Positions 47,177-55,627 of a stretch of DNA of 64,000 nt are shown one piece after another. The position numbers and the translations under genes were made by a program. This DNA comes from an uncultured Clostridia bacterium (GTDB lineage Bacteria; Bacillota; Clostridia; Christensenellales; Borkfalkiaceae). Location: contig CANQWN010000009.1 of the NCBI GenBank assembly GCA_947627575.1, positions 29,716-93,715 of the forward strand, in the 5' to 3' direction. The notes beneath the pieces are model-generated. The model was given only the letters and a program-made list of their open reading frames with translations. It was not told where the DNA came from and did no database searches. Within the stretch, counting starts at the first letter, position 1. Each line of letters starts with the position of its first letter.

Positions 47177-47222
47177 GTTCACAAAAATCTCGGGCGGTTG
47201 CGCGCCCTGCGATTTTTCGTGA
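47177..47222. repeat. Hairpin module, variant 1 (region B)
   Basis: Outer arms GTTCACAAAAAT / ATTTTTCGTGA as in 19577-19624, but the inner stem is different (GGGCGGTTGCGCGCCC). Confidence 0.72.
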
Positions 47223-47373
47223 TTTTGAGGACTACTCGTCCTCTGACTGCGATTAATAAGGGCGCACATATTATATAATCGCAGTCATTCACCTCGCTCA
47301 GGCGCAAGTATGCGCAAATTGGGTTGCGCTACGCAAAAGTGCGATTTTGCTTGCGCCGTAAAATATTTGGGAA

Positions 47374-47419
47374 GTTCACAAAAAAGCAGACGTTAGACGA
47401 TGTCTGCTTTTTTCGTGAG
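47374..47419. repeat. Hairpin module, variant 2 (region B)
   Basis: Same outer arms; inner stem AGCAGAC / GTCTGCT with T tracts, terminator-like. An L-module core (AAAGTGCGATTTTGCTTGCG) lies just upstream at 47336-47359. A 40-bp segment near 47268 recurs at 47456. Confidence 0.72.
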
Positions 47420-47569
47420 TTTTGGCGGCTCTGCCGCCCTTGCCGCCATTTATAGGGGCGCACATATTATATAATCGCAGTCATTCACCTCGCTGTGCGA
47501 GCGGGCTTGCCCGCGACGCTCTGCCGAGGGTTCCCTTTGGGAAACGGCAGAGGCGAAAGGGTTCGCAAA

Positions 47570-47645
47570 TTGAGACGAGCAAGGCATTTCATAGGACAGC
47601 ACAGTGCGCTGTCCGTGCCGAAGCGAGATGAGCGAGCGCAAAGTG
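47570..47645 (-). repeat. Inverted, diverged M module with compensatory hairpin
   Basis: Reverse complement matches the M module of 19625-19765 (GCGCTCGCTCATCTCGC and GCTCGTC blocks). The central hairpin is GGACAGCACAGTGCGCTGTCC (47594-47614) instead of AAAACAG...CTGTTTT, so both arms changed together. Confidence 0.65.
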
Positions 47646-47701
47646 AAAAGCGCGAGCGGTGACCGAGGCGGCTGTTGTTCCTTACAGCCGCCGAGAGGGC
47701 G

Positions 47702-47738
47702 GCGCATAGGGTTCCCGCAAAAGCACAAAGTGGTTTTG
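47702..47738. repeat. 37-bp segment identical to 27461-27497
   Basis: Starts GCGCATAGGGTTCCCGCAAA and ends GTGGTTTTG; identical in both places 20 kb apart. Confidence 0.75.
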
Positions 47739-47787
47739 TGGGATAAGAAAAGTGCGATTTTGCTTGCGCCGTGAAATATTTTAAAGG

Positions 47788-47973
47788 GTTCACGAAAATC
47801 TCGGCAAGCCGTGCCTGCGATTTTTCGTGAGTTTTGGCGGCTCTGTCTCACACGGCGTAAGGGCAACGCCGTGTTCGGGCACCGTTCGCGCGGGAATTAT
47901 GCGCTCACTCATCTCGCGCGGCAAAACAGCGCACTGTGCTGTTTTGAGAAGTCCGCGCTCGTCCCTCTTCGCC
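47788..47973. repeat. Hairpin module variant 3 plus third M module
   Basis: Hairpin module 47788-47831 (GTTCACGAAAAT...ATTTTTCGTGA, new inner stem) followed by an M module (to about 47973) almost identical to those at 19.6 and 20.0 kb, with AAAACAG...CTGTTTT at 47923-47945. Confidence 0.75.
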
Positions 47974-48058
47974 ATTTTTAAGGGCGCACATAAATATATT
48001 GCGGTAATTTAAATGGTGATGCAGGGGGAACCCTGCTTGCGCCGTAAATTATTTGGGA

Positions 48059-48103
48059 AGTTCACAAAAAGGGCGGGCGGGAAGCCTGCCCTTTTTTTTC
48101 GTA
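48059..48103. repeat. Hairpin module, variant 4 (region B)
   Basis: GTTCACAAAAAGGGCGGGC...GCCTGCCCTTTTTTTTCGTAG; the inner stem again differs. It follows an L-type segment (48014-48050). Confidence 0.7.
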
Positions 48104-48150
48104 GAATTTTGCGGCGGGGCGTTTTTTGCAATGGCGTTGCACCCATACGC

Positions 48151-48179
48151 TTGACAAATTTTATATTCGGTGATATATT
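48151..48179 (+). promoter_or_regulatory. Promoter of the BspA-like lipoprotein
   Basis: TTGACA (48151-48156), 17-base spacer, TATATT (48174-48179). It leaves a leader of about 265 bases. Confidence 0.7.
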
Positions 48180-48186
48180 TTGGATA

Positions 48187-48453
48187 CCACGTTATAAAAC
48201 TTAAAATATCCGTACGGTATTTTTATGCCCTTTTAACTTTAATGTTCAAAAGGTTATCTTAATACCTGTTTTTTGGTATAGTTTTACCGGCAAAAGTCAA
48301 TAAAAGCCGATGGGAATAGGCATTGCGTATCTCTGGCTTTTATTGACGAGTAATCGTGCGGAAAGTTTTTATGGCGTGGTAACCGAGAGAGATACCGTGC
48401 GGTGTGCTCTTTCGGGGGCACACCTTATTTTTTACGCCGCACAGAGGAGAAAA
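48187..48453 (+). ncRNA. Structured 5' leader with terminator (riboswitch/attenuator candidate)
   Basis: The leader contains several predicted elements. One is a CCGTACGG hairpin near 48203-48224. ATACC/GGTAT (48262-48279) can alternatively pair onward with TACC near 48284. A perfect 13-bp stem spans 48296-48308 / 48335-48347, with a 26-base loop. A GGTA/TACC hairpin (48378-48396) is followed by an intrinsic terminator (GGTGTGCTC/GGGCACACC, 48401-48424, then TTATTTTTT), 20 bases before the ribosome binding site of the gene. A terminator directly ahead of a gene implies regulated read-through. It matches no riboswitch class I know. Confidence 0.6.
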
Positions 48454-51432
48454 ATGAAAAAGAAATTTTTGCTTGTTTTGCTTACGTTTGTTGTTGCGTT
48501 TGCTTGCGCCACGGCGGTAGCTTTTACGGGCTGTTCGCGGGAAAGACCGGAAAGAAAGCATACTGCCGATTCGGAAAATAATATGCCGCACGTCCATAAT
48601 TACAGCTATAGAATTGAAAAGAAGCAAGCAACCTGTACCGAGGACGGATATAGGCGGGCATACTGCCAATGCGGAGAATATCAGGAAGAAGAAATTTATC
48701 CCGCAACCGGACATATGTATTCGGGAACGGGAGTAATATTAAAAGCCGCAACCTGTACGGAAGAGGGTATCGAAGAATTTGCGTGCCAAAATCACGACTG
48801 CACTTCGACTTTACAAAAAATTATACCCCCTACGGGGCATGATTTTAACGAATGGACTATAAAAACGCCTGCAAACTGTCTTTCTTCCGGAACGGTTGAC
48901 GTTAAATGCAAAAACTGCGGAAAAACAGAGGAACAGGTTTTGCCTGCCGGGCACAATTTGAACGAGGGTGAAAGCGAGTGTTCCTTCTGCCATCAGCCGC
49001 TTACGGCGGGGCTTGAATTTAAACCCATTATGGTGAATGGCGAAATAAATTCTTATTCCGTAGCCAAAGGCACAGCGACGGACGCCGAAATTGTGATACC
49101 TACCTATTACAATTCTAAACCCGTGACTGAAATAGCGGATAATGGCTTCGGAACGATGTATTTCGAATGGACGTTTACTAATATCCCCGGGCTTGCAGGC
49201 AAACAACTTGCAGGCACGACGGATACGACTATAAAAAAGATAGTTATCCCTGAAAACGTAACAAAAATAGGCGATTTTGCTTTCAGCGGGTTAAATGCTT
49301 TGACGTCTATAAACATACCGTCACACCTTTCACACGTGGGTATGTACTCGTTGTTGATGGCAAACAATATAAAGCGCATAGATATTTCCGATCTTTCGGC
49401 ATATTGTAAAATCAATTTCGATACGCCTTTTAGTAATAGCAAGGATTGTATGCTTTATTTAAACGGGGAACCGATTAAAAATATAGTAATTCCGGAAGAT
49501 ATTACCACCGTAAAAAAGTATACATTTTCATATCTTTCCGGATTGGAAGAAATAACTATACCGGATCATGTAATTTCTTTGCAAGATGGCGCATTTTTCA
49601 TTTGCGATTATAAAAAGTTAAATATAGGCAAGAACGTGATTGACATCGGGCAGTCAGTAGAAATGGATACATACAGCGATTTGATCGAAATGGATACGTC
49701 GGCTTTGGCTTTCTGCGGTAGTTCTTCTTTGGAAGAAATAACAGTAAGTTCTTTAAATAAAAAATATCGCAGTGAAGGCAATTGTCTTATCGAAAGCGAT
49801 AAAAATTTGCTTATTTTCGGTTGTAAAAACAGCGTTATTCCCACAGATGGCGTCAATAAAATAGGCGATTTTGCGTTTATGAGCAATAACGGCTTAACCG
49901 AAATATCCGTGCCGCCTAATATAAAGGAAATAGGCTTGGGCGCGTTTTACCAATGTGAAAATCTTTCCACAGTTACTTTTGCGGAAAATTTAAAAAATAT
50001 AGGCGCATATGCCTTTGCGGGTTGCGCGATAGAGGAAATAGATTTACCGGAATCCATACGCGTAATACAGGATAACGCTTTTGAGTTATGCGATATCAGT
50101 GAATTGACTTTACCGGAAGGACTTACCGAATTAGGCGTGAATACGTTTTCGTCATATTCTTTGAAAACGGTAAATTGGAATTGCGTAGATTGTCAGGTGA
50201 CTTCATCGATAATTATGCCGGCGTTTATAAAGGCTTATAGTACAGCTACTACAGTGCCGGAAGTCGCAAAGGAACTTGCGGCGCTATACAGATATTTCAA
50301 AGTGGATAACTTGCCCGACTTATTCGAGGCAATGCTTGATTGTTACAATATTTTTAAAGAAAATATCGTATCCCTTAACGTGGGCGAAGAAGTTAAAAAC
50401 TTACCCTACAAAGTGTTTAACCGATTCGAAGGTATAGAAAATTTGTTATGGGGCACGTCGCTTTCGGTGGAGTCTTATATAAATAACAATTGTAAAATAA
50501 AAAACCTTACATTTGAAAATTATAAAACAAATATATCCCTTAAAGATTTCACTGCGGTTGAAAGCGTAACGATAGGTGACGGCGTAACTGAAATCAATGA
50601 TTATGCGTTCAGGTATTGCACCTCGCTTAAAAGCGTAACGATAGGCAATAATGTAACTTCTATCGGCGATTATGCGTTCTATGAATGCACCTCGCTTGAA
50701 AGCGTAATCATACCGGATAGTGTAACTTCTATCGACAGTTATGCGTTCTATGGTTGCGCCTCGCTTGAAAGTGTATATATAACAAGCATAAAAAATTGGT
50801 GCAATATCGATTTTTTTGATGGTGAATACAGTAATCCCTTGTATTATGCACATAATCTATATCTTAACGGTGAACTTGTAAAAAATCTTGAAATTCCGGA
50901 AGATGTAACCTCTATCGGCGCGTGGGCGTTCAGCGGTTGCACCGCGCTTGAAAGTATAACCATACCGGACAGCGTAACTTCTATCGGCAATAGTGCGTTC
51001 TATAAATGCACCTCGCTTGAAAGTGTAACAATAGGCAACAGCGTAACTTCTATCGGCGATGCGGCGTTTGAGGATTGCACCTCGCTTACAAGTATAACTA
51101 TACCCGACAGTGTAACTTCTATCGACGCGTGGGCGTTCCATTATTGCACTTCGCTTGAAAGTGTAACGATAGGTAACGGCGTAACTGAAATCGGCAATTA
51201 TGCGTTCTATAATTGCACCTCGCTTGAAAGCATAACCATACCCGACAGCGTAACTACTATCGGCTATAGTGCGTTCTATAATTGCACCGCACTTAATAGT
51301 GTAACTTTTAAAAATACCGCGGGCTGGAAAGCCGGCAATACGGCGGTAGACGTTACCAGCCCTACAAGTAATGCGGAAAATTTAAAGTATACTTATGCGG
51401 GTTACACTTACACTTGGCGAAGGGAAGGTTGA
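48454..51432 (+). CDS. BspA-like leucine-rich-repeat lipoprotein
   Basis: 992 residues from ATG 48454 (GAGGAG upstream). Signal MKKKFLLVLLTF with lipobox AFTGCSRE. Residues about 45-180 form a Cys/His-rich region of repeated CTEDG / CxCG blocks, each ending in a GH dipeptide. The remainder is LRR_5 (BspA/TpLRR) repeats of the type IPDSVTSIGNSAFYKCTSLE, interrupted by a 100-residue non-repeat segment near 585-690. It ends YAGYTYTWRREG. Such proteins are surface adhesins binding host or bacterial ligands. The clean late repeats at DNA level (50560-51290, about 69-bp period) suggest expansion by recombination. Confidence 0.88.
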   Translation: MKKKFLLVLLTFVVAFACATAVAFTGCSRERPERKHTADSENNMPHVHNYSYRIEKKQATCTEDGYRRAYCQCGEYQEEEIYPATGHMYSGTGVILKAATCTEEGIEEFACQNHDCTSTLQKIIPPTGHDFNEWTIKTPANCLSSGTVDVKCKNCGKTEEQVLPAGHNLNEGESECSFCHQPLTAGLEFKPIMVNGEINSYSVAKGTATDAEIVIPTYYNSKPVTEIADNGFGTMYFEWTFTNIPGLAGKQLAGTTDTTIKKIVIPENVTKIGDFAFSGLNALTSINIPSHLSHVGMYSLLMANNIKRIDISDLSAYCKINFDTPFSNSKDCMLYLNGEPIKNIVIPEDITTVKKYTFSYLSGLEEITIPDHVISLQDGAFFICDYKKLNIGKNVIDIGQSVEMDTYSDLIEMDTSALAFCGSSSLEEITVSSLNKKYRSEGNCLIESDKNLLIFGCKNSVIPTDGVNKIGDFAFMSNNGLTEISVPPNIKEIGLGAFYQCENLSTVTFAENLKNIGAYAFAGCAIEEIDLPESIRVIQDNAFELCDISELTLPEGLTELGVNTFSSYSLKTVNWNCVDCQVTSSIIMPAFIKAYSTATTVPEVAKELAALYRYFKVDNLPDLFEAMLDCYNIFKENIVSLNVGEEVKNLPYKVFNRFEGIENLLWGTSLSVESYINNNCKIKNLTFENYKTNISLKDFTAVESVTIGDGVTEINDYAFRYCTSLKSVTIGNNVTSIGDYAFYECTSLESVIIPDSVTSIDSYAFYGCASLESVYITSIKNWCNIDFFDGEYSNPLYYAHNLYLNGELVKNLEIPEDVTSIGAWAFSGCTALESITIPDSVTSIGNSAFYKCTSLESVTIGNSVTSIGDAAFEDCTSLTSITIPDSVTSIDAWAFHYCTSLESVTIGNGVTEIGNYAFYNCTSLESITIPDSVTTIGYSAFYNCTALNSVTFKNTAGWKAGNTAVDVTSPTSNAENLKYTYAGYTYTWRREG
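50560..51295 (+). repeat. Tandem 69-bp coding repeats of the LRR array
   Basis: Near-identical units of 23 codons (TGCACCTCGCTTGAAAG, ATACCGGACAG, GTAACTTCTATCGGC blocks) with one 99-bp interruption at 50771-50870. Confidence 0.8.
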
Positions 51433-51484
51433 AATTTTTTGCGGGAAACGCTATGAAGTGCGATTGAAAAGCGACATACAGTAC

Positions 51485-51526
51485 AAAAAACCGCCCTGCG
51501 GCAGATTGCCGCAGGGCGGTTTATAT
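51485..51526. terminator. Bidirectional terminator
   Basis: AAACCGCCCTGCGGCA / TGCCGCAGGGCGGTTT, loop GAT; between the convergent LRR and ATPase genes. Confidence 0.85.
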
Positions 51527-51537
51527 TCGGGGTGTAA

Positions 51538-54147
51538 TTATTTATTTTTCTTTTTTACGGCAAGGCGGCAGATAAGTTTTTGAAATTCCACCGCGGGGAC
51601 GACGGCTGCCGCAACGCCCACGGATATAAGCCATTCAACGGCGTTCAAAGGCGCGGTGCCGAAAATTTTGTGGCAGAACGGCACAAGCGCGACAAACAGC
51701 GTAAGCGCAACGCCCAACAGCGCGGAAAGATCGAGATATTTGTTGCAAAACAGTTTTCTCGTAAAAATCGTGTTGCGTTGCGAGCGGAGGTTGAAAGAGT
51801 GGAAAAGCTGTATAAAGCAGAGGCTTACAAACGCCATCGTCATAGGCACGGCGGGGTGGCTTACGCCGTCCGCAAGCACGTATTTGCCTATGCAGAACGA
51901 CGTCATTACAAGCGCCGTCTGTATCAGACCCTGCAAAATTATGTCCCTGCCCATTGCGCCCGCAAACAAACTTTTGTTGCTTTTCCGCGGCGGCAAACTC
52001 ATTACGTCGCGTTCGGCGGTTTCCGCGCCCAAGGAGAGGGCGGGGAAGCTATCCGTTATCAGGTTTATCCAAAGTATCATAACGGGCGTAAGAAATTCTT
52101 CCGTCTGCAATATCACCGTGGCGATAAACAGGCAAAGCACTTCCGCTATGTTGGCGGAAAGCAAAAACTGTATCGCCTTCGTCACGTTGGAAAAGATTTT
52201 TCTGCCCTCTTCCACGGCGTCCACTATGGTGGCGAAATTGTCGTCCGTAAGTACCATATCCGCCGCCTCTTTTGAAACTTGCGTGCCCGTAATGCCCATA
52301 CCTATGCCGATATCGGCTTCCTTTATACTCGGCGCGTCGTTTACGCCGTCGCCCGTCATTGCCGTTATCTTCCCCCTGTTCCTGAAAGCCTTAACTATCC
52401 TTATCTTGTTTTCGGGGCTTACGCGCGCGAATACGGAATATCTGTCTATATTTTCGTAAAGCTGTTCGTCGCTCATCGCGTCGAGGTCCGCGCCGGTTGC
52501 GGTCAAATCGCCCTCGCGCAAAATACCCAACTCTTCGGCTATGGCGCAGGCGGTTACAAGGTGGTCGCCCGTTATCATAAGCGGCTTCATACCCGCGCCG
52601 CGGCACTTTTCCACCGCGGCTTTAACTTCGGGGCGAGGGGGGTCTATCATCCCCGCAAGCCCGACGTATATCAGGTTTTTCTCTTCAAGCGTTTCGCCCT
52701 CCGCGTAGGCGGCGGCAAGCACGCGCAGGGCGCGCTTCGCCATATCCGCGTTTTGCTTTTCCGCCAGCTTTATATCCCCGTCCGTAATCGGACGCACGCC
52801 CTCTGCGGTAAGTATCCTGTCGCACCGCGCCATAAGCATATCGGGCGCGCCCTTTGTGTAGGAAAACACTCCGTTTTCGCGCCTGTGCACCGTGGTCATA
52901 AGTTTGCGCACGCTGTCGAAAGGCAGTTCGTCTATTCGCGGATTTGCGTGAATGAACGCGGCATATTCCGCGGGGTTTTCAAAAGCGTAAGCGGCAAGCG
53001 CGGTTTCCGTGGGGTCGCCCGCATAGCCTGCGTCCGTCACCACGGTGTCGTTGCAAAGGCACAAAATGTCCTTAAGCAGTTGCCCGCACCCCTCGCCGCA
53101 CGCCGCGTCCTTTACGGTCATTTTATTTAAAGTAAGCGTGCCCGTTTTGTCGGAGCATATAACCTCACAACAGCCCAACGTTTCCACGGACGGCAGGTTT
53201 TTAACTATCGCGCCGCGCCCGCTCATCTTCTGCACGCCCATGGCAAGCACAATCGTCACCACGGCGGGCAGTCCTTCGGGTATAGCCGCAACGGCTATCG
53301 CAACGGCGGTCATAAACGCGTTAGTAAAGTGTTGCGGGTTGCGTATCATTGTCACGGCGAAGATTATCAGCGCGACGGCTATCACGCCCAACGAAAGTAT
53401 TTTAGCCGTTTTGGAAAGCTGTTTGTTGAGAGGAGATGGGTCCTCCGAGGCGGAGGAAAGCATATCGGCTATCTTGCCCATTTCCGTGGACATACCCGTA
53501 GCCGTCACAACGCCGCGCCCCCTGCCGTAAGCCACCGTGCCGCCGAGGTACGCCATATTCAGCCTGTCGCCCAACGGCGCGTCGCACTTAACAATCGCCT
53601 CCGCGTGCTTTTCCACGGGCACCGATTCGCCCGTAAGCGCCGCTTCCTCTATTTTAAGCGAGGCGGAAGATATAAGCCGCATATCGGCGGGCACCACGTC
53701 GCCCGCTTCCAGCGAAACTACGTCCCCCACGGTAAGTTCTTCCGCGGGGATGGTTCTCTGCGCGCCGTCACGTATAACTTTCACGTTGGGTTTGTTCTTC
53801 TGCCTCAACGCTTCAAGCGCGTTTTCGGCTTTGTTTTCCTGTACGAAGCCTATGCACGCGTTTACGATAACTATCGCAAGTATTATGCCCGCGTCCACCA
53901 GCTCGCCGTAGTCCTTGCGGATGACGGAAAAGGTTGCCGAAACAGCCGCCGCCACAAGCAAAACGATAATCATTGCGTCGCAGAATTGCGCCAAAAACCG
54001 CACTATCGCGGGCTTTCGCTTTTTGCCCTTCAGCTCGTTTTTGCCCGTCTTTGCAAGCCTTTCGGCGGCTTCCGTCTCCGAAAGTCCGCTTTCCGAAACG
54101 TTTAAACTTTCAAGCGTTTCTTCCTTCGTGCCGTCGTAAAAATTCAA
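51538..54147 (-). CDS. P2-type cation-transporting ATPase (probable Mn2+/Ca2+ exporter)
   Basis: 869 residues from TTG 54147, which follows AAGAGGTGA; a longer frame from GTG 54180 has no ribosome binding site. All P-type motifs are present: TGES in the actuator, phosphorylation site SDKTGTLT (Asp 333), MTGDGVNDAPS and ten hydrophobic segments. Ion-site residues are of the calcium-pump kind: PEGLPAVV in M4 and WINLITDSFPALSLG in M6. Sequence alone says Ca2+-ATPase. However, the upstream yybP-ykoY riboswitch responds to Mn2+ and controls similar pumps (YoaB-like), so Mn2+ efflux is the likely physiological role. Confidence 0.9.
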   Translation of the reverse strand: MNFYDGTKEETLESLNVSESGLSETEAAERLAKTGKNELKGKKRKPAIVRFLAQFCDAMIIVLLVAAAVSATFSVIRKDYGELVDAGIILAIVIVNACIGFVQENKAENALEALRQKNKPNVKVIRDGAQRTIPAEELTVGDVVSLEAGDVVPADMRLISSASLKIEEAALTGESVPVEKHAEAIVKCDAPLGDRLNMAYLGGTVAYGRGRGVVTATGMSTEMGKIADMLSSASEDPSPLNKQLSKTAKILSLGVIAVALIIFAVTMIRNPQHFTNAFMTAVAIAVAAIPEGLPAVVTIVLAMGVQKMSGRGAIVKNLPSVETLGCCEVICSDKTGTLTLNKMTVKDAACGEGCGQLLKDILCLCNDTVVTDAGYAGDPTETALAAYAFENPAEYAAFIHANPRIDELPFDSVRKLMTTVHRRENGVFSYTKGAPDMLMARCDRILTAEGVRPITDGDIKLAEKQNADMAKRALRVLAAAYAEGETLEEKNLIYVGLAGMIDPPRPEVKAAVEKCRGAGMKPLMITGDHLVTACAIAEELGILREGDLTATGADLDAMSDEQLYENIDRYSVFARVSPENKIRIVKAFRNRGKITAMTGDGVNDAPSIKEADIGIGMGITGTQVSKEAADMVLTDDNFATIVDAVEEGRKIFSNVTKAIQFLLSANIAEVLCLFIATVILQTEEFLTPVMILWINLITDSFPALSLGAETAERDVMSLPPRKSNKSLFAGAMGRDIILQGLIQTALVMTSFCIGKYVLADGVSHPAVPMTMAFVSLCFIQLFHSFNLRSQRNTIFTRKLFCNKYLDLSALLGVALTLFVALVPFCHKIFGTAPLNAVEWLISVGVAAAVVPAVEFQKLICRLAVKKKNK

Positions 54148-54218
54148 AATATCACCTCTTTTCCCCGCCGTCGGTTTCACCGCGCGGCGAAATTAAACCG
54201 GGGTCGTTTCGGGCAAAC

Positions 54219-54325
54219 AAAAAAGACTTATAGCTTTTGTAAGCTAAAAGTCTTGTTACCTTGAAGGTGCGGAACCGGGGTTGCCCCGTGATGACGGCGC
54301 CGCGTTTGCAACTACTCCCTTTTAT
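54219..54325 (-). ncRNA. yybP-ykoY manganese riboswitch with terminator
   Basis: Read on the minus strand: GGGAGTAG box (near 54320), GCCGTCATCAC loop (near 54290), CAACCCCGG and GGTAACAAGAC. These are the conserved parts of the yybP-ykoY aptamer, which binds Mn2+ between two docked loops. It is followed by a terminator hairpin AAGACTTTTAGCTT / AAGCTATAAGTCTT and a T run (54254-54219). Manganese binding should favour read-through into the P-type ATPase. Confidence 0.85.
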
Positions 54326-54331
54326 GCGCCT

Positions 54332-54360
54332 ATAATACCACGGTGCGGGCGATATGTCAA
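54332..54360 (-). promoter_or_regulatory. Promoter of the riboswitch-ATPase transcript
   Basis: TTGACA (54360-54355), 17-base spacer, TATTAT (54337-54332). Confidence 0.78.
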
Positions 54361-54487
54361 CGCATAGGGCACATCTTTCGGCAACAATTTTGCAATATCT
54401 GTCGACGCAAGTCGAAATACCCGAAAAATATATAAATCAGTCCGTTTTGTGCATTGCAACGCATACGGTATAATATTATAATGTTTG

Positions 54488-54517
54488 TTGTGAAAATATT
54501 TTGTTAATATCTATAAT
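54488..54517 (+). promoter_or_regulatory. Promoter of the uronate operon
   Basis: TTGTGA (54488-54493), 18-base spacer, TATAAT (54512-54517). A second possible promoter is TTGTGC with TATAAT about 16 bases on (54451-54478). Confidence 0.6.
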
Positions 54518-54558
54518 ATTTGCACGCAACAAAAATACCCGTAAAGGAGAGTTTTCAT

Positions 54559-55542
54559 ATGACGGTTAAAGAGAAAATCGACGCTTTGGTGGACGAGCTT
54601 GAAAACGTAGGCATAGTGCCCGTTATAAAGCTGGACAAAGTGGAAAACGCCGAAAAACTTGCCAAAGCCCTGCGCGACGGCGGCATAAACTGCGCCGAAG
54701 TTACTTTCCGCGCAAAGGGCGCGGACGAAGTTATTTCGCGCATGACGAAGGCGTATCCCGATATGCTTGTCGGCGCCGGCACCGTGCTCACCTGCGAGCA
54801 GGCGGACGCCGCGGTGAAGGCGGGGGCAAAGTTCTGCGTTGCGCCGGGGTTGAACCCCAAAGTGGTAAAGCACTGCCTGGATAACGGCGTGCCTTTCGCA
54901 CCCGGGCTTTCTTCCGCAAGCGAGATAGAGCAGGCGCTGGAACTCGGTTTGGATTTCGCAAAGTTTTTCCCCGCGGAACAGGCGGGCGGGCTTCCCTACA
55001 TAAAGTCTGTTTGCGGACCCTACACCACGATGCGCTTTATGCCCACGGGCGGCGTTACGGCGGATAATCTCAACAATTATCTCTCGTATAAAAAGATCGT
55101 CTGCTGCGGCGGAAGCTGGATAGTTCCCGCAAATCTGCTGGAAGCGGAGGATTGGGCAGGCATAACAAAGCTCTGCCGCGAAGCAATAGACAAGATGCTG
55201 GGCTTCACTATGGTGCACGTCGGGCTGAACTGCGCAAATCCCGAAGAGGCGGAAAAGGTTGCGGACGAATTCGACAGCGCTTTCGGCTTCACAAAGAAGG
55301 TGGGCAACAGCTCGGTATTCGCTTCCACGTATATGGAAATGATGAAGCAACCGTTCCGCGGCACGCACGGACATATCGCGGTTGCGACAAATTCGGTAAA
55401 GCGCGCGGCATATCAGCTTAAACTGCGCGGCTACGAAATTGACGAATCTTCCGTAAAGTACAACAAGGAAGGCGTTATGAACGTGGCGTATCTCAAACAT
55501 GAATTCGGCGGGTTTGCCGTACATCTCGTGCTTAAAAAGTAA
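54559..55542 (+). CDS. kdgA: KDPG/KHG aldolase fused to a C-terminal VOC domain (KdgA)
   Basis: 327 residues from ATG 54559 (AAGGAGA upstream). Residues 1-200 are the 2-keto-3-deoxy-6-phosphogluconate aldolase TIM barrel: catalytic Glu in AEVTFRA, Schiff-base Lys 135 in DFAKFFPAEQ, phosphate loop PTGGVTADN. It cleaves KDPG to pyruvate and glyceraldehyde-3-phosphate. Residues about 207-327 (FTMVHVGLNCANPEEAEKVA to FAVHLVLKK) form a vicinal-oxygen-chelate (glyoxalase-like) domain. Its added role is unknown; methylglyoxal-type metabolism is one idea. First gene of the uronate operon. Confidence 0.9.
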   Translation: MTVKEKIDALVDELENVGIVPVIKLDKVENAEKLAKALRDGGINCAEVTFRAKGADEVISRMTKAYPDMLVGAGTVLTCEQADAAVKAGAKFCVAPGLNPKVVKHCLDNGVPFAPGLSSASEIEQALELGLDFAKFFPAEQAGGLPYIKSVCGPYTTMRFMPTGGVTADNLNNYLSYKKIVCCGGSWIVPANLLEAEDWAGITKLCREAIDKMLGFTMVHVGLNCANPEEAEKVADEFDSAFGFTKKVGNSSVFASTYMEMMKQPFRGTHGHIAVATNSVKRAAYQLKLRGYEIDESSVKYNKEGVMNVAYLKHEFGGFAVHLVLKK

Positions 55543-55627
55543 AATGGCGCGCCCCGTATGCGCCTGACGTTTTGCGGGGCGGGCATTTGATAAAAACAAA
55601 AAAAATTTTTTAAAGAGGATATCTGAA

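Noticed and set aside
48310..48453. N-terminal extension of the BspA-like protein
   Set aside because: The extension lies in a structured leader with a terminator; ATG 48454 has the ribosome binding site and a clean lipoprotein signal.
50560..51295. CRISPR-like 69-bp repeats
   Set aside because: They are in frame and encode LRR_5 units of the surface protein.
54520..54558. Longer KdgA from an upstream ATG at 54520
   Set aside because: It begins 3 bases after a -10 element; ATG 54559 has AAGGAGA at good spacing.
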